This document shows, in pieces, positions 43,580-52,288 of a stretch of 64,000 nt of DNA. The notes under the pieces are model-generated. The model worked only from the letters and a program-made list of their open reading frames with translations, was not told the DNA's origin and searched no databases. Position 1 is the first letter of the stretch. Each line of letters begins with the position of its first letter. The translations under genes were made by a program, and so were the position numbers. The DNA lies in assembly GCA_016707445.1 (NCBI GenBank), contig JADJHR010000006.1:1-64000 (forward strand). Direction: 5' to 3'. The DNA comes from Rubrivivax sp. Lineage in GTDB: Bacteria > Pseudomonadota > Gammaproteobacteria > Burkholderiales > Burkholderiaceae_C.

Positions 43580-44627
43580 ACGACGGGCACAAACGTCGCG
43601 CCGGGCACTGCTGCTGGCGCCCGTCGGCGCGGTGCTGCTCACCCTGGCCCTGACCTCGCTGCTGGTGGCCTGGGCCGGCGCACCGATCGCTCGCGCCTAT
43701 CTGCTGCTGATCGAGGGCGGCTTCGGCTCGCGCTTTGCCATCACCGAGACTTTGACCCGCGCCACGCCGCTGATCCTGACCGGCTTGTCTGCAGCGGTGG
43801 CCTTTAGGGCGCGGCTGTACAACATCGGCGCCGAAGGCCAGCTGTATGCCGGTGCGCTGGCGGCGGTGGCCGTGGGCGGGCTGCATGGCGGCGAAGGCCT
43901 GGCGCTGTCGGCCTGGCTGCTGTTCCCGCTGATGATCGCCGCGGCCATGCTGGCCGGCGCGCTGCTGCTGCTGGGCCCGGCGCTGCTGAAGAGCCGCTTC
44001 GGCGTCGACGAAGTGGTGACCACGCTGCTGCTCAACTTCATCGTCTTGCTGGCGGTGTCTGCATTGCTCGACGGCGCCATGAAGGACCCCGGCGCGATGG
44101 GCTGGCCGCAGAGCGTGGCGCTGAACGACGAGCTTCAGCTGTCGCGGCTGCTGTCGCGCAGCCGCGTGCACACCGGGCTGCTGGCGGCGCTGGTGTTGAG
44201 CGTGGCGCTGTGGGCCCTGCTGCGCTTCACGACGCTGGGCTTCGAGATCCGCGCCGTGGGATCGGGGCCGCGCGCAGCGGCCTTTGCCGGCATGCCGGTG
44301 ACGGCAGTCGGCGTCAAGGTGGCGCTGCTGTCGGGTGCGCTGGCCGGCCTGGCCGGCGCGGTGGAAGTGGCCGGCCGCACGGGCTATGTCACGCTGGACA
44401 TGAGCCCGGGCTACGGCATGGGCGGCGTGGTGATCGCGATGCTGGCCATGCTCAACCCGCTGGCCGTGGTGGCGGCGGCGATCTTCGTCGCCGGCATGCT
44501 GGTCGGCGCCGACAGCATGAGCCGAGCCGTGGCCGTGCCGACCTACATCGCCGACGTGATCGTCGCCATCGCACTGATCTGCATGCTGGTGGCGACACTG
44601 CTGACGCAGTACCGGATCCGACGATGA
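43569..44627 (+). CDS. BMP-type importer permease 1 (YufP-like)
   Basis: 352-residue inner-membrane permease of the branched-chain/nucleoside type with about eight to nine spans. It has F-R-A-R-L-Y-N-I-G-A-E-G-Q and G-V-D-E-V-V-T-T-L-L-L-N-F as the family's coupling segments. It overlaps the ATPase gene by 11 bases and the next permease by 4 bases. Confidence 0.92.
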   Translation: MRLERRAQTSRRALLLAPVGAVLLTLALTSLLVAWAGAPIARAYLLLIEGGFGSRFAITETLTRATPLILTGLSAAVAFRARLYNIGAEGQLYAGALAAVAVGGLHGGEGLALSAWLLFPLMIAAAMLAGALLLLGPALLKSRFGVDEVVTTLLLNFIVLLAVSALLDGAMKDPGAMGWPQSVALNDELQLSRLLSRSRVHTGLLAALVLSVALWALLRFTTLGFEIRAVGSGPRAAAFAGMPVTAVGVKVALLSGALAGLAGAVEVAGRTGYVTLDMSPGYGMGGVVIAMLAMLNPLAVVAAAIFVAGMLVGADSMSRAVAVPTYIADVIVAIALICMLVATLLTQYRIRR

Positions 44628-45559
44628 GCGAGGCGCTGGACCTGGTGGCGTCGCTGCCGTTCTGGGTGGCGGTGCTGCGCATCGCCACGCCGCTGATCCT
44701 GGGCACGCTGGGCGTGCTGCTGTGCGAACGCGCCGGCGTGCTGAACCTGGGCATCGAAGGCATCATGGTCGCCGGCGCCTTTGCCGGCTGGCTGGCGGTG
44801 TACCAGGGCGCGGGCCTGTGGACCGGCGTGGCGGTGGCCGCAGCCACCGGCGCCGCCTTCGGTGTGCTGCATGCCGCACTCACCGTCAGCCTGGGGCTGT
44901 CGCAACACGTGTCGGGGCTGGGCATCACGCTGCTGGCCACCAGCTTGTCGAGTTATGCCTACCGCGTCAGCTTTCCCAAGGTCGACAGCCCGCCCACGAT
45001 CAAGCCCTTTGCGCCGATGGCCGAACTGGGCCTGCCGGTGCTGAACGCGCAGACCCCGCTGACGCTGATGGCTCTGCTGCTGGTGCCGCTGATGGCCTGG
45101 GTGCTGATGCGCACGCCGCTGGGGCTGGCCTGGCGCATGGTGGGCGAGAACCCGGCCGCGGCTGAAGGCCAGGGGCTGAACGTGGTGGCGCTGCGCTACG
45201 GCGCCATTGCCTGCGGGTCGGCGCTGATGGGCGTGGCCGGCGCGTTTCTCACGCTGTCGGCGTTCAACGCCTTCTACTTCAACATGGTCAACGGCCGCGG
45301 CTGGGTCTGCGTGGCGCTGGTCGTGTTTGCCTCGTGGCGGCCGGGCAAGGCCTTGCTGGGCGCCCTGCTGTTCGCCTTCTTCGACGCGCTGCAGCTGCGG
45401 CTGCAGCAGGCCGACGGCGGCCTGCTGGGGCTGTCGCTGCCCTACCAGCTGTACCTGATGCTGCCCTACCTGATGGCGATCGTGGCGCTGGTGCTGGTGG
45501 CGCGCCGTGCCAGCTACCCCCAGGCGCTGATGAAGCCCTATCGCAAGGGCGAGCGGTAG
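44624..45559 (+). CDS. BMP-type importer permease 2 (YufQ-like)
   Basis: 311-residue partner permease with R-A-G-V-L-N-L-G-I-E-G-I-M near the start and R-M-V-G-E-N-P-A-A-A-E-G-Q-G in the coupling loop, typical of the BMP/nucleoside group. About eight spans. The start overlaps the previous stop. It completes the importer formed by 39387 and 41999-44627. Confidence 0.92.
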   Translation: MSEALDLVASLPFWVAVLRIATPLILGTLGVLLCERAGVLNLGIEGIMVAGAFAGWLAVYQGAGLWTGVAVAAATGAAFGVLHAALTVSLGLSQHVSGLGITLLATSLSSYAYRVSFPKVDSPPTIKPFAPMAELGLPVLNAQTPLTLMALLLVPLMAWVLMRTPLGLAWRMVGENPAAAEGQGLNVVALRYGAIACGSALMGVAGAFLTLSAFNAFYFNMVNGRGWVCVALVVFASWRPGKALLGALLFAFFDALQLRLQQADGGLLGLSLPYQLYLMLPYLMAIVALVLVARRASYPQALMKPYRKGER

Positions 45560-45578
45560 TGCGGGCCGCGCACCGCAT

Positions 45579-46316
45579 TCAGCCGGCGTCCTGCCGCTGC
45601 AGCGCAGCCTGCAAGGCCTCCCGGTCCACTCTGGCAGCGCGCGGCGGCAGCAATTCGAGCACGCCCTCGCGGCGCAGCGCGCTGACGATGCGGCTGGCGG
45701 TCTCGATCGTCATGTCGAGCATGGCGCCGATGTCCTCGCGGCGCGGCAGCCAGATCAGGCCTTCGTCATCGCCGCCCAGGCTGTCCAGAGCCTGCAGCAG
45801 CTTCAGCAGCCGGCGGCGGGCGGCACCGGCCGTCAGCTCGGCCACCCAGCTCTCGGACGCTTCCAGTGCACGTTGCCAGCGCTGCATCAGCTCGCGCAGC
45901 ATCTGCGGCTCGGCATCGCCCAGCGCGTCGATCAAATGGCGCGGGATGCGGCACAGCTGCAAGGGTGTGCAGGCGATGGCTTCGTCGGCATAGGGCCATT
46001 GCAGCAGGGCCTCCTGGCCGATCAGGTCGCCGCGCCCGGCCAGGCGCACGATGCGGCGGTGTCCGCCGGCGGTGACGCGTTCGAAGCGCACGATGCCGCT
46101 GCGCACGGTGTACACCGCGGCGCCGGCTTCGCCGCCGCCGTACAGGCGCTCGCCCTCGGCCAGCGACGGCGTGGCGATGTCGGCATGGATGCGCTGCAGC
46201 CCGTCGGCGTCGAGCACGCCGAACAGGGCCCGGCTGCGCAACTCGCAGGCCGAGCAGGCGCGTGCCTGCGGGTGCGTGGCAGGCTGCAGGTACAAGGGAA
46301 TCACCGGCGTCAGCAT
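45579..46316 (-). CDS. Crp/Fnr-family transcriptional regulator
   Basis: 245-residue regulator: a cyclic-nucleotide-type sensor domain (G-G-E-A-G-A-A-V-Y-T-V, R-L-A-G-R-G-D-L-I-G-Q-E) and a C-terminal helix-turn-helix with L-P-R-R-E-D-I-G and M-T-I-E-T-A-S-R. The N-terminus has C-S-A-C (21, 24), with two more Cys at 116 and 122. An FNR-type iron-sulfur cluster needs four Cys, so redox sensing is possible but not proven. It is divergent from ccoG across a gap that holds an FNR-like box. Confidence 0.9.
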   Translation of the reverse strand: MLTPVIPLYLQPATHPQARACSACELRSRALFGVLDADGLQRIHADIATPSLAEGERLYGGGEAGAAVYTVRSGIVRFERVTAGGHRRIVRLAGRGDLIGQEALLQWPYADEAIACTPLQLCRIPRHLIDALGDAEPQMLRELMQRWQRALEASESWVAELTAGAARRRLLKLLQALDSLGGDDEGLIWLPRREDIGAMLDMTIETASRIVSALRREGVLELLPPRAARVDREALQAALQRQDAG

Positions 46317-46396
46317 GGCCGCTCCTGGTAATGGATCAGTCTACGCTGATGTTTGAAGCCGGCTACCGGCCACGGCGTGGCGGGGTCACCGAGGCC

Positions 46397-46410
46397 TTGA
46401 TGAAGATCAT
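46397..46410. promoter_or_regulatory. FNR/Anr-like operator upstream of ccoG
   Basis: TTGAT-GAAG-ATCAT matches the TTGAT-N4-ATCAA consensus at 9 of 10 fixed positions. It lies 70 bases upstream of ccoG and 80 from the Crp/Fnr gene, so it may control either or both. Binding is inferred. Confidence 0.6.
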
Positions 46411-46480
46411 GACCGTAAACCCCCCGCGGTACCAGACTGACCGATATCGCTGCAGCCCCGCTCGAAGCCGCGCACGCCCC

Positions 46481-47962
46481 ATGAACACCAACACCCCCAT
46501 CCCCAGCCCCGCCGCTGCCGCGGCGGCCACCCTGCCCGGCGACGCCGACGCCGACAGCTCGGTCACCCTCGTTTCGCTGTACCAGAAACAACGCAAGATC
46601 TACGCGCGCGCGGTCACCGGCCTGTTTGCCCGCTGGCGGTGGGCGCTGGTGTGGTTCACGCAGGCGCTGTTCTACGGCCTGCCATGGCTGATGTGGAACG
46701 AGCGCCAGGCGCTGCTGTTCGACCTGGTGTCGCGGCGCTTCTACATCTTCGGCCTGGTGCTGTACCCGCAGGACCTGATCTACCTGTCGGCGCTGCTGAT
46801 GATCTCGGCCTACGCGCTGTTCCTGTTCACGGCGGTTGCCGGCCGGCTGTGGTGTGGTTATGCCTGCCCGCAGACCGTGTACACCGAGATCTTCATGTGG
46901 ATCGAGCGCAAGTTCGAAGGCGACCGCCAGCGCCGCATGAAGCTCGACGAAGGCCCCTGGACCTTCAACAAGCTGTGGCGCAAGAGCAGCACGCAGCTGG
47001 CCTGGATCGCCGTCGGACTGTGGACGGGTTTCAGCTTCGTGGGCTACTTCACGCCCATTCGCAGCCTGGGCGCCAGCGTGGTGTCCCTGGGCCTGGGCCC
47101 GTGGGAGACCTTCTGGATCCTGTTCTACGGCTTTGCCACCTATGGCAATGCCGGCTTCATGCGCGAGCAGGTGTGCAAGTACATGTGCCCCTATGCGCGC
47201 TTCCAGAGCGCGATGTTCGACAAGGACACGCTGATCATCAGCTACGACCAGGGGCGCGGCGAACCGCGTGGTTCACGTTCGAAGAAGGCCGACTTCAAGC
47301 AGCTGGGCCTGGGCGAATGTGTCGACTGCGAACTGTGCGTGCAGGTCTGCCCGACCGGCATCGACATCCGCAAGGGGCTGCAGTACGAGTGCATCGGCTG
47401 CGCAGCCTGTGTCGACGTGTGCGACGGCGTGATGGACAAGATGGGCTACCCGCGCGGCCTGGTGCGCTACGCCACGCAGAACGGCCTGGCCCAGGGCTTC
47501 GACCGCCAGCAGATCCTGCGCCGCATCCTGCGGCCGCGCGTGCTGGTCTACACCGCCATCCTGTGGATCATCCTGGGTGCGTTCGCCTGGAGCATCGCGG
47601 TGCGCGACCCCTTCCGCGTCGACGTGGTGCGCGACCGCTCGTCGCTGGCGCGCGTGGTCGACGACGGCCGCATCGAGAACGTCTACCGGCTGCAGGTGAT
47701 GAACAACGCCGAGCAGCAGCAGCGCTACCGCTTCACGGTCGATGGCCTGCCGGCGATGGTCATCACCGACCGTGCCGAGGTCACGCTGGGCCCGGCCGAG
47801 GCGCAGTGGTTCACGCTGCACGTGCAACTGCCGTTCGAGGGCGGCCGCCAGGCCGGCGCCGGCGCACATGCGATCCACTTCGAGATCGAACGCCTGCCCG
47901 CTCACGCCGGCGACCGCGTGGTGCGCCTGCGCGAGAAATCGACCTTCGTCGTGCCGCGCTGA
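46481..47962 (+). CDS. ccoG: Cytochrome c oxidase accessory protein CcoG (FixG/RdxA)
   Basis: 493-residue inner-membrane iron-sulfur protein that helps copper delivery and assembly of cbb3 oxidase. It has about four to five membrane helices, C-G-Y-A-C-P and C-K-Y-M-C-P-Y, then two 4Fe-4S motifs (C-V-D-C-E-L-C-V-Q-V-C-P and C-I-G-C-A-A-C-V-D-V-C-D). A C-terminal Ig-like domain (about 380-493) follows. The ccoNOQP and ccoS/I genes are not in the window. The upstream FNR-like box fits microaerobic control. Confidence 0.95.
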   Translation: MNTNTPIPSPAAAAAATLPGDADADSSVTLVSLYQKQRKIYARAVTGLFARWRWALVWFTQALFYGLPWLMWNERQALLFDLVSRRFYIFGLVLYPQDLIYLSALLMISAYALFLFTAVAGRLWCGYACPQTVYTEIFMWIERKFEGDRQRRMKLDEGPWTFNKLWRKSSTQLAWIAVGLWTGFSFVGYFTPIRSLGASVVSLGLGPWETFWILFYGFATYGNAGFMREQVCKYMCPYARFQSAMFDKDTLIISYDQGRGEPRGSRSKKADFKQLGLGECVDCELCVQVCPTGIDIRKGLQYECIGCAACVDVCDGVMDKMGYPRGLVRYATQNGLAQGFDRQQILRRILRPRVLVYTAILWIILGAFAWSIAVRDPFRVDVVRDRSSLARVVDDGRIENVYRLQVMNNAEQQQRYRFTVDGLPAMVITDRAEVTLGPAEAQWFTLHVQLPFEGGRQAGAGAHAIHFEIERLPAHAGDRVVRLREKSTFVVPR

Positions 47963-47968
47963 CGCCGC

Positions 47969-48000
47969 GACAGGGCCCGGCCCGGCGCGCCGGCCCTGTC
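47969..48000. terminator. Hairpin between converging ccoG and the lyase gene
   Basis: GACAGGGCC and GGCCCTGTC form a 9-base stem around a GC-rich centre. It overlaps the stop codon of the minus-strand gene. There is no T-run, but the position between converging genes fits a bidirectional terminator. Confidence 0.45.
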
Positions 48001-48967
48001 ACTCAGCGACAAGGGCCGGTGCTTGCGCAGCGGCCGGTACAAAGCCCTTGGGCAACCCCGCATCGGGCACAAAGCCGTACAGCGTCTCGCCGGGCAGCGC
48101 CGCCTGCACCAGGCGCCGCACCGCCAACAGGCGGTCGATGTCGATGCCGGTTCGATAGCCCATGGCTTCGAGCAGGAACACCAGGTCTTCGGTCACGATG
48201 TTGCCGCTGGCGCCAGGGGCGAAGGGGCAGCCGCCGATGCCACCCAGCGACGCGTCCAGCGTGGTCAGGCCGATGTCCAGCGCCGCCACCACGTTGGCCA
48301 GCCCCTGGCCGCGCGTGTTGTGCAGGTGCAGCCCGGTCAGCCGGTCGCGGCCCACGGCCGCCCATACCGCCCGCGTAAGGCTGCGCACCTGGGTCGGGTT
48401 GGCGTAGCCGGTGGTGTCGGACAGCCCGACCTCGTCGCAGCCGGCCGCCATCAGCGCCTCGGCCAGTTCGACCACCTTGCGTTCGGGCACCAGCCCTTCG
48501 ATCGTGCAGCCGAAGGCCGTCGACAGCGCGCCCTCGAAACAGGGGCGGCGTGCGGCCGGCAGGCTGCGCAGCAACTCGCCGATGGCGCGTGCCTCTTCGA
48601 TCACCTGCGCATGCGTGCGGCGCAGGTTCTTCAGGCTGTGGCTCTCGCTGCACGACAAGGGCAGCGTGATCTTGTGGGCGCCACATTCGATGGCACGCTG
48701 CGCGCCCTTGAAGTTGGGCACCAGCACGGCCACCGACAGGCCGTCGATCGTCAACGCATGCGCCACCAGTTCGGCCGTGTCGGCCAGCTGCGGCAGCAGT
48801 GAGGCCGGCACGAAAGAGCCGACCTCGATCTCACGCACACCGGCCGCGGCCTCGGCGCTGATCCAGGCCTTCTTGGCGGCGGTGGGCATCACCGCGGCAA
48901 TGCTCTGCAGCCCGTCGCGCGGGCCGACTTCGCTGACCAGGATGTCGATCTTGGCTGCGGCCGTCAT
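47999..48967 (-). CDS. Hydroxymethylglutaryl-CoA lyase-type enzyme
   Basis: 322-residue TIM-barrel lyase that splits 3-hydroxy-3-methylglutaryl-CoA, or a related 3-hydroxyacyl-CoA, into acetyl-CoA and an acetoacetate-like product. It has the opening E-V-G-P-R-D-G-L-Q, a metal-binding H-L-H-N-T-R-G, and the catalytic Cys loop G-G-C-P-F-A-P-G-A-S-G-N. Last gene of the catabolic run; it overlaps the deacetylase-fold gene by 4 bases. Cluster paralogues of this family often act on substrates other than HMG-CoA. Confidence 0.9.
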   Translation of the reverse strand: MTAAAKIDILVSEVGPRDGLQSIAAVMPTAAKKAWISAEAAAGVREIEVGSFVPASLLPQLADTAELVAHALTIDGLSVAVLVPNFKGAQRAIECGAHKITLPLSCSESHSLKNLRRTHAQVIEEARAIGELLRSLPAARRPCFEGALSTAFGCTIEGLVPERKVVELAEALMAAGCDEVGLSDTTGYANPTQVRSLTRAVWAAVGRDRLTGLHLHNTRGQGLANVVAALDIGLTTLDASLGGIGGCPFAPGASGNIVTEDLVFLLEAMGYRTGIDIDRLLAVRRLVQAALPGETLYGFVPDAGLPKGFVPAAAQAPALVAE

Positions 48968-49887
48968 GCCTGGCTGACGAAGGCGTCGAGGATCTCGCCC
49001 GCGCCAGCGCACCAGACCTCGGGCTCGGCGCTCAGGGCGGCGAGCGCGGTTTCAAGATGCTTGATGCGGTGCGGCTGGCCCAGCACCCAGGGGTGGATGG
49101 ACAGCGACAGGATGCGCCCGCCCTGCTCGCGCGCCTCGGCCAGCAGCATCTGGCCGGCGTCGATGACCTGCTGCGCCCAGGACGCCTCGGCGTGCTGGTT
49201 GTCCATGATGACGAAGCGGTCCTCGATCTCGGTCGGCAGCGGCATCGCCCACAGGTCGCCGTGGCGTGTGTGGAAGCGATAGGGCATGTCGTCGTTGACC
49301 CAGTCGCAGAAGTAGTCGATGCCGTTCGACTTCAGCAACTCGGGTGTGTTCGGGCTTTCGAGCCGGCCGGGGCTCAACCAGCCGCGCACCGGCTGGCCCG
49401 TGAGCGCGCGCAGCCGGTCCAGCGACCGCGCGATGGTGTCGGCCTCGGTGGCTTCGTCCAGACCGCCGGCGTGCGGCGTGTCCATGTTCCACGAATGACC
49501 CAGCACCTCGCCGCCGTGGTCGAGCACATCGCGCAACAGCCCCGGATAGCGCTCTGCCAGTTGCGCGTTGATGGCAAACGTGGGCTTGATGCCGTAGCGC
49601 TTGAAGGCGTCGAGAAAGCGGTAGATGCCGACACGGTTGCCGTAGTCGCGCAGCGTGAAGTGCCGCAGGTCCGGGTAGGGCATGGTCATCGAACCCGGCA
49701 GCTTCACGGGCTTGCCGGCCGGATTCATCGGAAAGTGCTGCAGGCTCACGTTGACCCACAGCGCCAGCTTCTTGCCGCCGGGCCAGGCCACGGGTTTGCG
49801 GGTGCTGAGCATCGACCACGCGTAGCGGTCGTGGTCCATGCCATAGCGGCGCTTCGGGTACACCATGCAATCGGGGTCAAGTGCCAT
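48964..49887 (-). CDS. NodB-fold (polysaccharide deacetylase/allantoinase-like) hydrolase 1
   Basis: 307-residue carbohydrate-esterase-4 fold protein of the kind that includes PuuE allantoinase. The order is W-P-G-G-K-K-L-A-L-W-V-N near the N-terminus, D-Y-G-N-R-V-G-I-Y-R-F-L-D, G-H-S-W-N-M-D (motif 2), G-W-L-S-P-G, and S-I-H-P-W-V-L-G at the end. The full metal-binding set of classic deacetylases is not apparent (motif 2 lacks its second His), which suits a PuuE-like cyclic amide hydrolase. No signal peptide, so cytoplasmic. Confidence 0.85.
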   Translation of the reverse strand: MALDPDCMVYPKRRYGMDHDRYAWSMLSTRKPVAWPGGKKLALWVNVSLQHFPMNPAGKPVKLPGSMTMPYPDLRHFTLRDYGNRVGIYRFLDAFKRYGIKPTFAINAQLAERYPGLLRDVLDHGGEVLGHSWNMDTPHAGGLDEATEADTIARSLDRLRALTGQPVRGWLSPGRLESPNTPELLKSNGIDYFCDWVNDDMPYRFHTRHGDLWAMPLPTEIEDRFVIMDNQHAEASWAQQVIDAGQMLLAEAREQGGRILSLSIHPWVLGQPHRIKHLETALAALSAEPEVWCAGAGEILDAFVSQA

Positions 49888-49889
49888 GC

Positions 49890-50807
49890 TCAATGCCCCT
49901 TGTTGCGCGCGGCGATGTCGGCCGCGCAGCGGTCGTAGCCGTGCGCGAGAAAGTGCTCGGCGATCTCGCGGCCGGTGCTGACCCAGACGTCGGAATGACC
50001 GGTGACGTACTCCAGTGCCTCTTCGAAGGCCTTCAGCCGGTGCGGGCAGCTGACCTGGTAATTGTGCGTCGGGATGCACATCACGGTGCCCGAGTGTTCA
50101 CCTTCGGCATACAGCCGGTCGAAGCTGTCCTTGATCATCTGCCCGTAGCGGCGCGGCTCGATCTTGTTGACGACGTAGACGATGGTGTCGTTGAGCTCCA
50201 GCGAATACGGCACCGACACGAAACGCTGCCCGCCACGCACCTTGACGGGCGTGGGCTGGTCGTCGTGAAACAGGTCGCAGGTGTATCTGCCGCCGAGTTC
50301 GGCAAACAGATCGACCGTCATTTCACTGTGCGACAGCGCCGGCGCCAGGTAGCCGGCAGGCATTCGTCCGACCGCACGCTCGATGGTCTCCATCGACTCG
50401 AGAATCATCGCGCGCTCCTGCGACTCGGACATGCCGTAGGTGTAGCGCGTGTTGTAGATGCCGTGCGTGAAGAACTCCCAGTCACGTTCCTTGCACAGCT
50501 CGATGATCTCGGGGTGGTGCGTGCACAGCGCGGTCGACAGCGAGATCGAGCCGCGGATGCCGTACTTCTCCAGCAGCTTCATTTGGCGCATGTGGCCGAC
50601 GCGGTTGCCGTAGTCGCGAATCGAATAGCCCGGCACCGCCGGGTAGGGGTGGGGCCAGGCCGTGCGGGACGGGTTCTTCGGCGGATCGAGTTCGTAGAAC
50701 TCGATGTTCGGCGCCACCCAGAGGGCCAGCCGCGCGCCGCCCGGCCATTCGATCTTGGGCCGGTCGCGGTAAGGCCAGTAGTCGTAGTAACCGGTGTCTT
50801 GTCTCAT
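49890..50807 (-). CDS. NodB-fold (polysaccharide deacetylase/allantoinase-like) hydrolase 2
   Basis: 305-residue paralogue of the neighbour. Shared segments are W-P-G-G-A-R-L-A-L-W-V, R-D-Y-G-N-R-V-G and a motif 2 written F-T-H-G-I-Y-N-T; G-Y-L-A-P-A-L takes the place of the G-W-L-S-P-G motif. H-N-Y-Q-V follows in the C-terminal motif position. It lies 2 bases before the first paralogue. The pair may form a heteromer or handle two successive ring amides. No signal peptide. Confidence 0.85.
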   Translation of the reverse strand: MRQDTGYYDYWPYRDRPKIEWPGGARLALWVAPNIEFYELDPPKNPSRTAWPHPYPAVPGYSIRDYGNRVGHMRQMKLLEKYGIRGSISLSTALCTHHPEIIELCKERDWEFFTHGIYNTRYTYGMSESQERAMILESMETIERAVGRMPAGYLAPALSHSEMTVDLFAELGGRYTCDLFHDDQPTPVKVRGGQRFVSVPYSLELNDTIVYVVNKIEPRRYGQMIKDSFDRLYAEGEHSGTVMCIPTHNYQVSCPHRLKAFEEALEYVTGHSDVWVSTGREIAEHFLAHGYDRCAADIAARNKGH

Positions 50808-50862
50808 CGGGGCCTCTTGCGGAACTTGGCAAGTGCGGTGGCGGAAACGTGCTGCAGGGCGC

Positions 50863-51540
50863 CTATTTCGATGACGCCACCGTGCGGTCCAGCCAGTCCT
50901 GCGTCTCGGCCACGTCGACGACATCGGCGTACTTCAGCATCAGGTCGGTCAGGTTGGCGAAGTGGTAGCTCTCGTGCTTGTCGGCCACGCACTGCTCGGG
51001 CACGATGGTGCGGTAGCCGCGCGACAGCGAGTCCACGGCGGCGGCGCGCACGCAGCCCGAGGTCGAACCCCCGGTAATGACGACGGTGTCGCACTGGTGC
51101 CAGACCAGCAGCGACTGCAGCGGCGTCTCGAAGAAGGGCGACGGCATGCGCTTGCAGTACACCAGGTCGCGGCCGCGTTGCACGTCACAACGCTCGTCGA
51201 GTTCGGCGCGTCGCGATCCGTGCTTGATGTTCTGCAGTGAATCGGGCGTGTTGGTGCGTGTGCCCCAGACGCCGGCATCCTCGGCCGATTCGGCATAGGC
51301 CACGTGGGTCCAGACCACGGGCCAACCGAGCTGGCGAAAGCGCTTGGCCAGCGCGTTGACGTGCTCGATCTGCCTCGGATCGGTTTCGTAGGCGGTCTTG
51401 AACTCGTCCGGTCGCGTGTAGGCGCGCTGGAAGTCGATGTTGACCAGCACCGCCTTCTTGCCGTAGCCGAAGCGGGCGCGGTTCGGGTTGGCCTTGACCT
51501 CGGCCCAGATCTCGCGGGCCGTCTTGTTGGACATCTCCAT
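50863..51540 (-). CDS. Isochorismatase-fold cysteine hydrolase 1
   Basis: 225-residue hydrolase like N-carbamoylsarcosine amidase or maleamate/biuret-type amidases. The catalytic triad positions are visible: Asp in V-N-I-D-F-Q, Lys in C-K-R-M-P, and Cys in T-S-G-C-V-R-A. It likely splits a linear amide or carbamoyl group. ATG 51534 is an alternative start. It lies between the hypothetical gene and the NodB-fold pair with short gaps, so it belongs to the same transcript. Confidence 0.88.
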   Translation of the reverse strand: MEMSNKTAREIWAEVKANPNRARFGYGKKAVLVNIDFQRAYTRPDEFKTAYETDPRQIEHVNALAKRFRQLGWPVVWTHVAYAESAEDAGVWGTRTNTPDSLQNIKHGSRRAELDERCDVQRGRDLVYCKRMPSPFFETPLQSLLVWHQCDTVVITGGSTSGCVRAAAVDSLSRGYRTIVPEQCVADKHESYHFANLTDLMLKYADVVDVAETQDWLDRTVASSK

Positions 51541-51553
51541 GAACGCACTCCGG

Positions 51554-52273
51554 TCAGCCGTTACGAGCCAGTTCGGTCAGCTCGTAGTAGGTTTGCATGT
51601 AGCCACCGACGGCACCCTTGAGGAAGACGTAGTCGCCATCGTCGGTGCACCACACGTCGTAGGGCGGATGCTCCTCGGGCAACTGGCCTGCGGTGTCGAC
51701 GTAGCGAAAGTGCAGCGCATCGAAGCTGCCCGCAGCCACCGTGATGCGCTCGCGCCCGACGAATTCCAGGCCCCAGCCGGCGGCGAACAGCATCGGGCCG
51801 GTTGCTCCGCGGTGGTCGGGCGAGGTGAGCATCATGGTGGGATAGAACTCGCGCCCCGGGCCCTTCGCCAGGTCGTAGATGCACAGGCCCAGTGCGTCGC
51901 CGACGATCGGGTGCGCCCCCAGCCAGCGCACCCGCGCCGAGGTGGCGATGCGCTGCGTGATGCGCCCGTCACGCCGGTTGAAGGTCTCGCACTCGGCATG
52001 GTCGGCGGCAAAGCGGATGAGGCCCGTGCCCTCGTAGCGGTCGCCCACGCTCAGGCGCACCGAGCAGTCGATCGGGTAACGGTCCTTGTCCAGGCTGAGC
52101 ACCACATCGCGGATCACGTTGGGCTCGTCGTCGATCTCGCAGTGCGCATGCAGCACCCGCACGCCGTCGCTCTGCTGGGTGAGGCTGAAGTACTCGCGCC
52201 CGCGCTCCTGCCCCAGCCGCTCGGGCTTGTTGCTGGTGTAGCGGATGGCGCCTCGAATCGTGCGGTGTTTCAT
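51554..52273 (-). CDS. Hypothetical protein of the catabolic cluster
   Basis: 239 residues, predicted mostly beta-strand with no signal peptide. Segments such as G-S-F-D-A-L-H-F-R-Y and P-P-Y-D-V-W-C-T-D-D-G-D-Y-V near the C-terminus recall the DUF3108 fold, but the match is weak. The gene is 13 bases from the hydrolase and 15 from the DUF2269-like gene. I do not recognise it. Confidence 0.78.
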   Translation of the reverse strand: MKHRTIRGAIRYTSNKPERLGQERGREYFSLTQQSDGVRVLHAHCEIDDEPNVIRDVVLSLDKDRYPIDCSVRLSVGDRYEGTGLIRFAADHAECETFNRRDGRITQRIATSARVRWLGAHPIVGDALGLCIYDLAKGPGREFYPTMMLTSPDHRGATGPMLFAAGWGLEFVGRERITVAAGSFDALHFRYVDTAGQLPEEHPPYDVWCTDDGDYVFLKGAVGGYMQTYYELTELARNG

Positions 52274-52288
52274 GGCTGCGGGTGGCGG

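Noticed and set aside
41300..43642. 780-codon minus-strand ORF across the ABC ATPase and the H1-like gene
   Set aside because: Spans two real genes and has low-complexity composition; the ATPase motifs lie on the plus strand.
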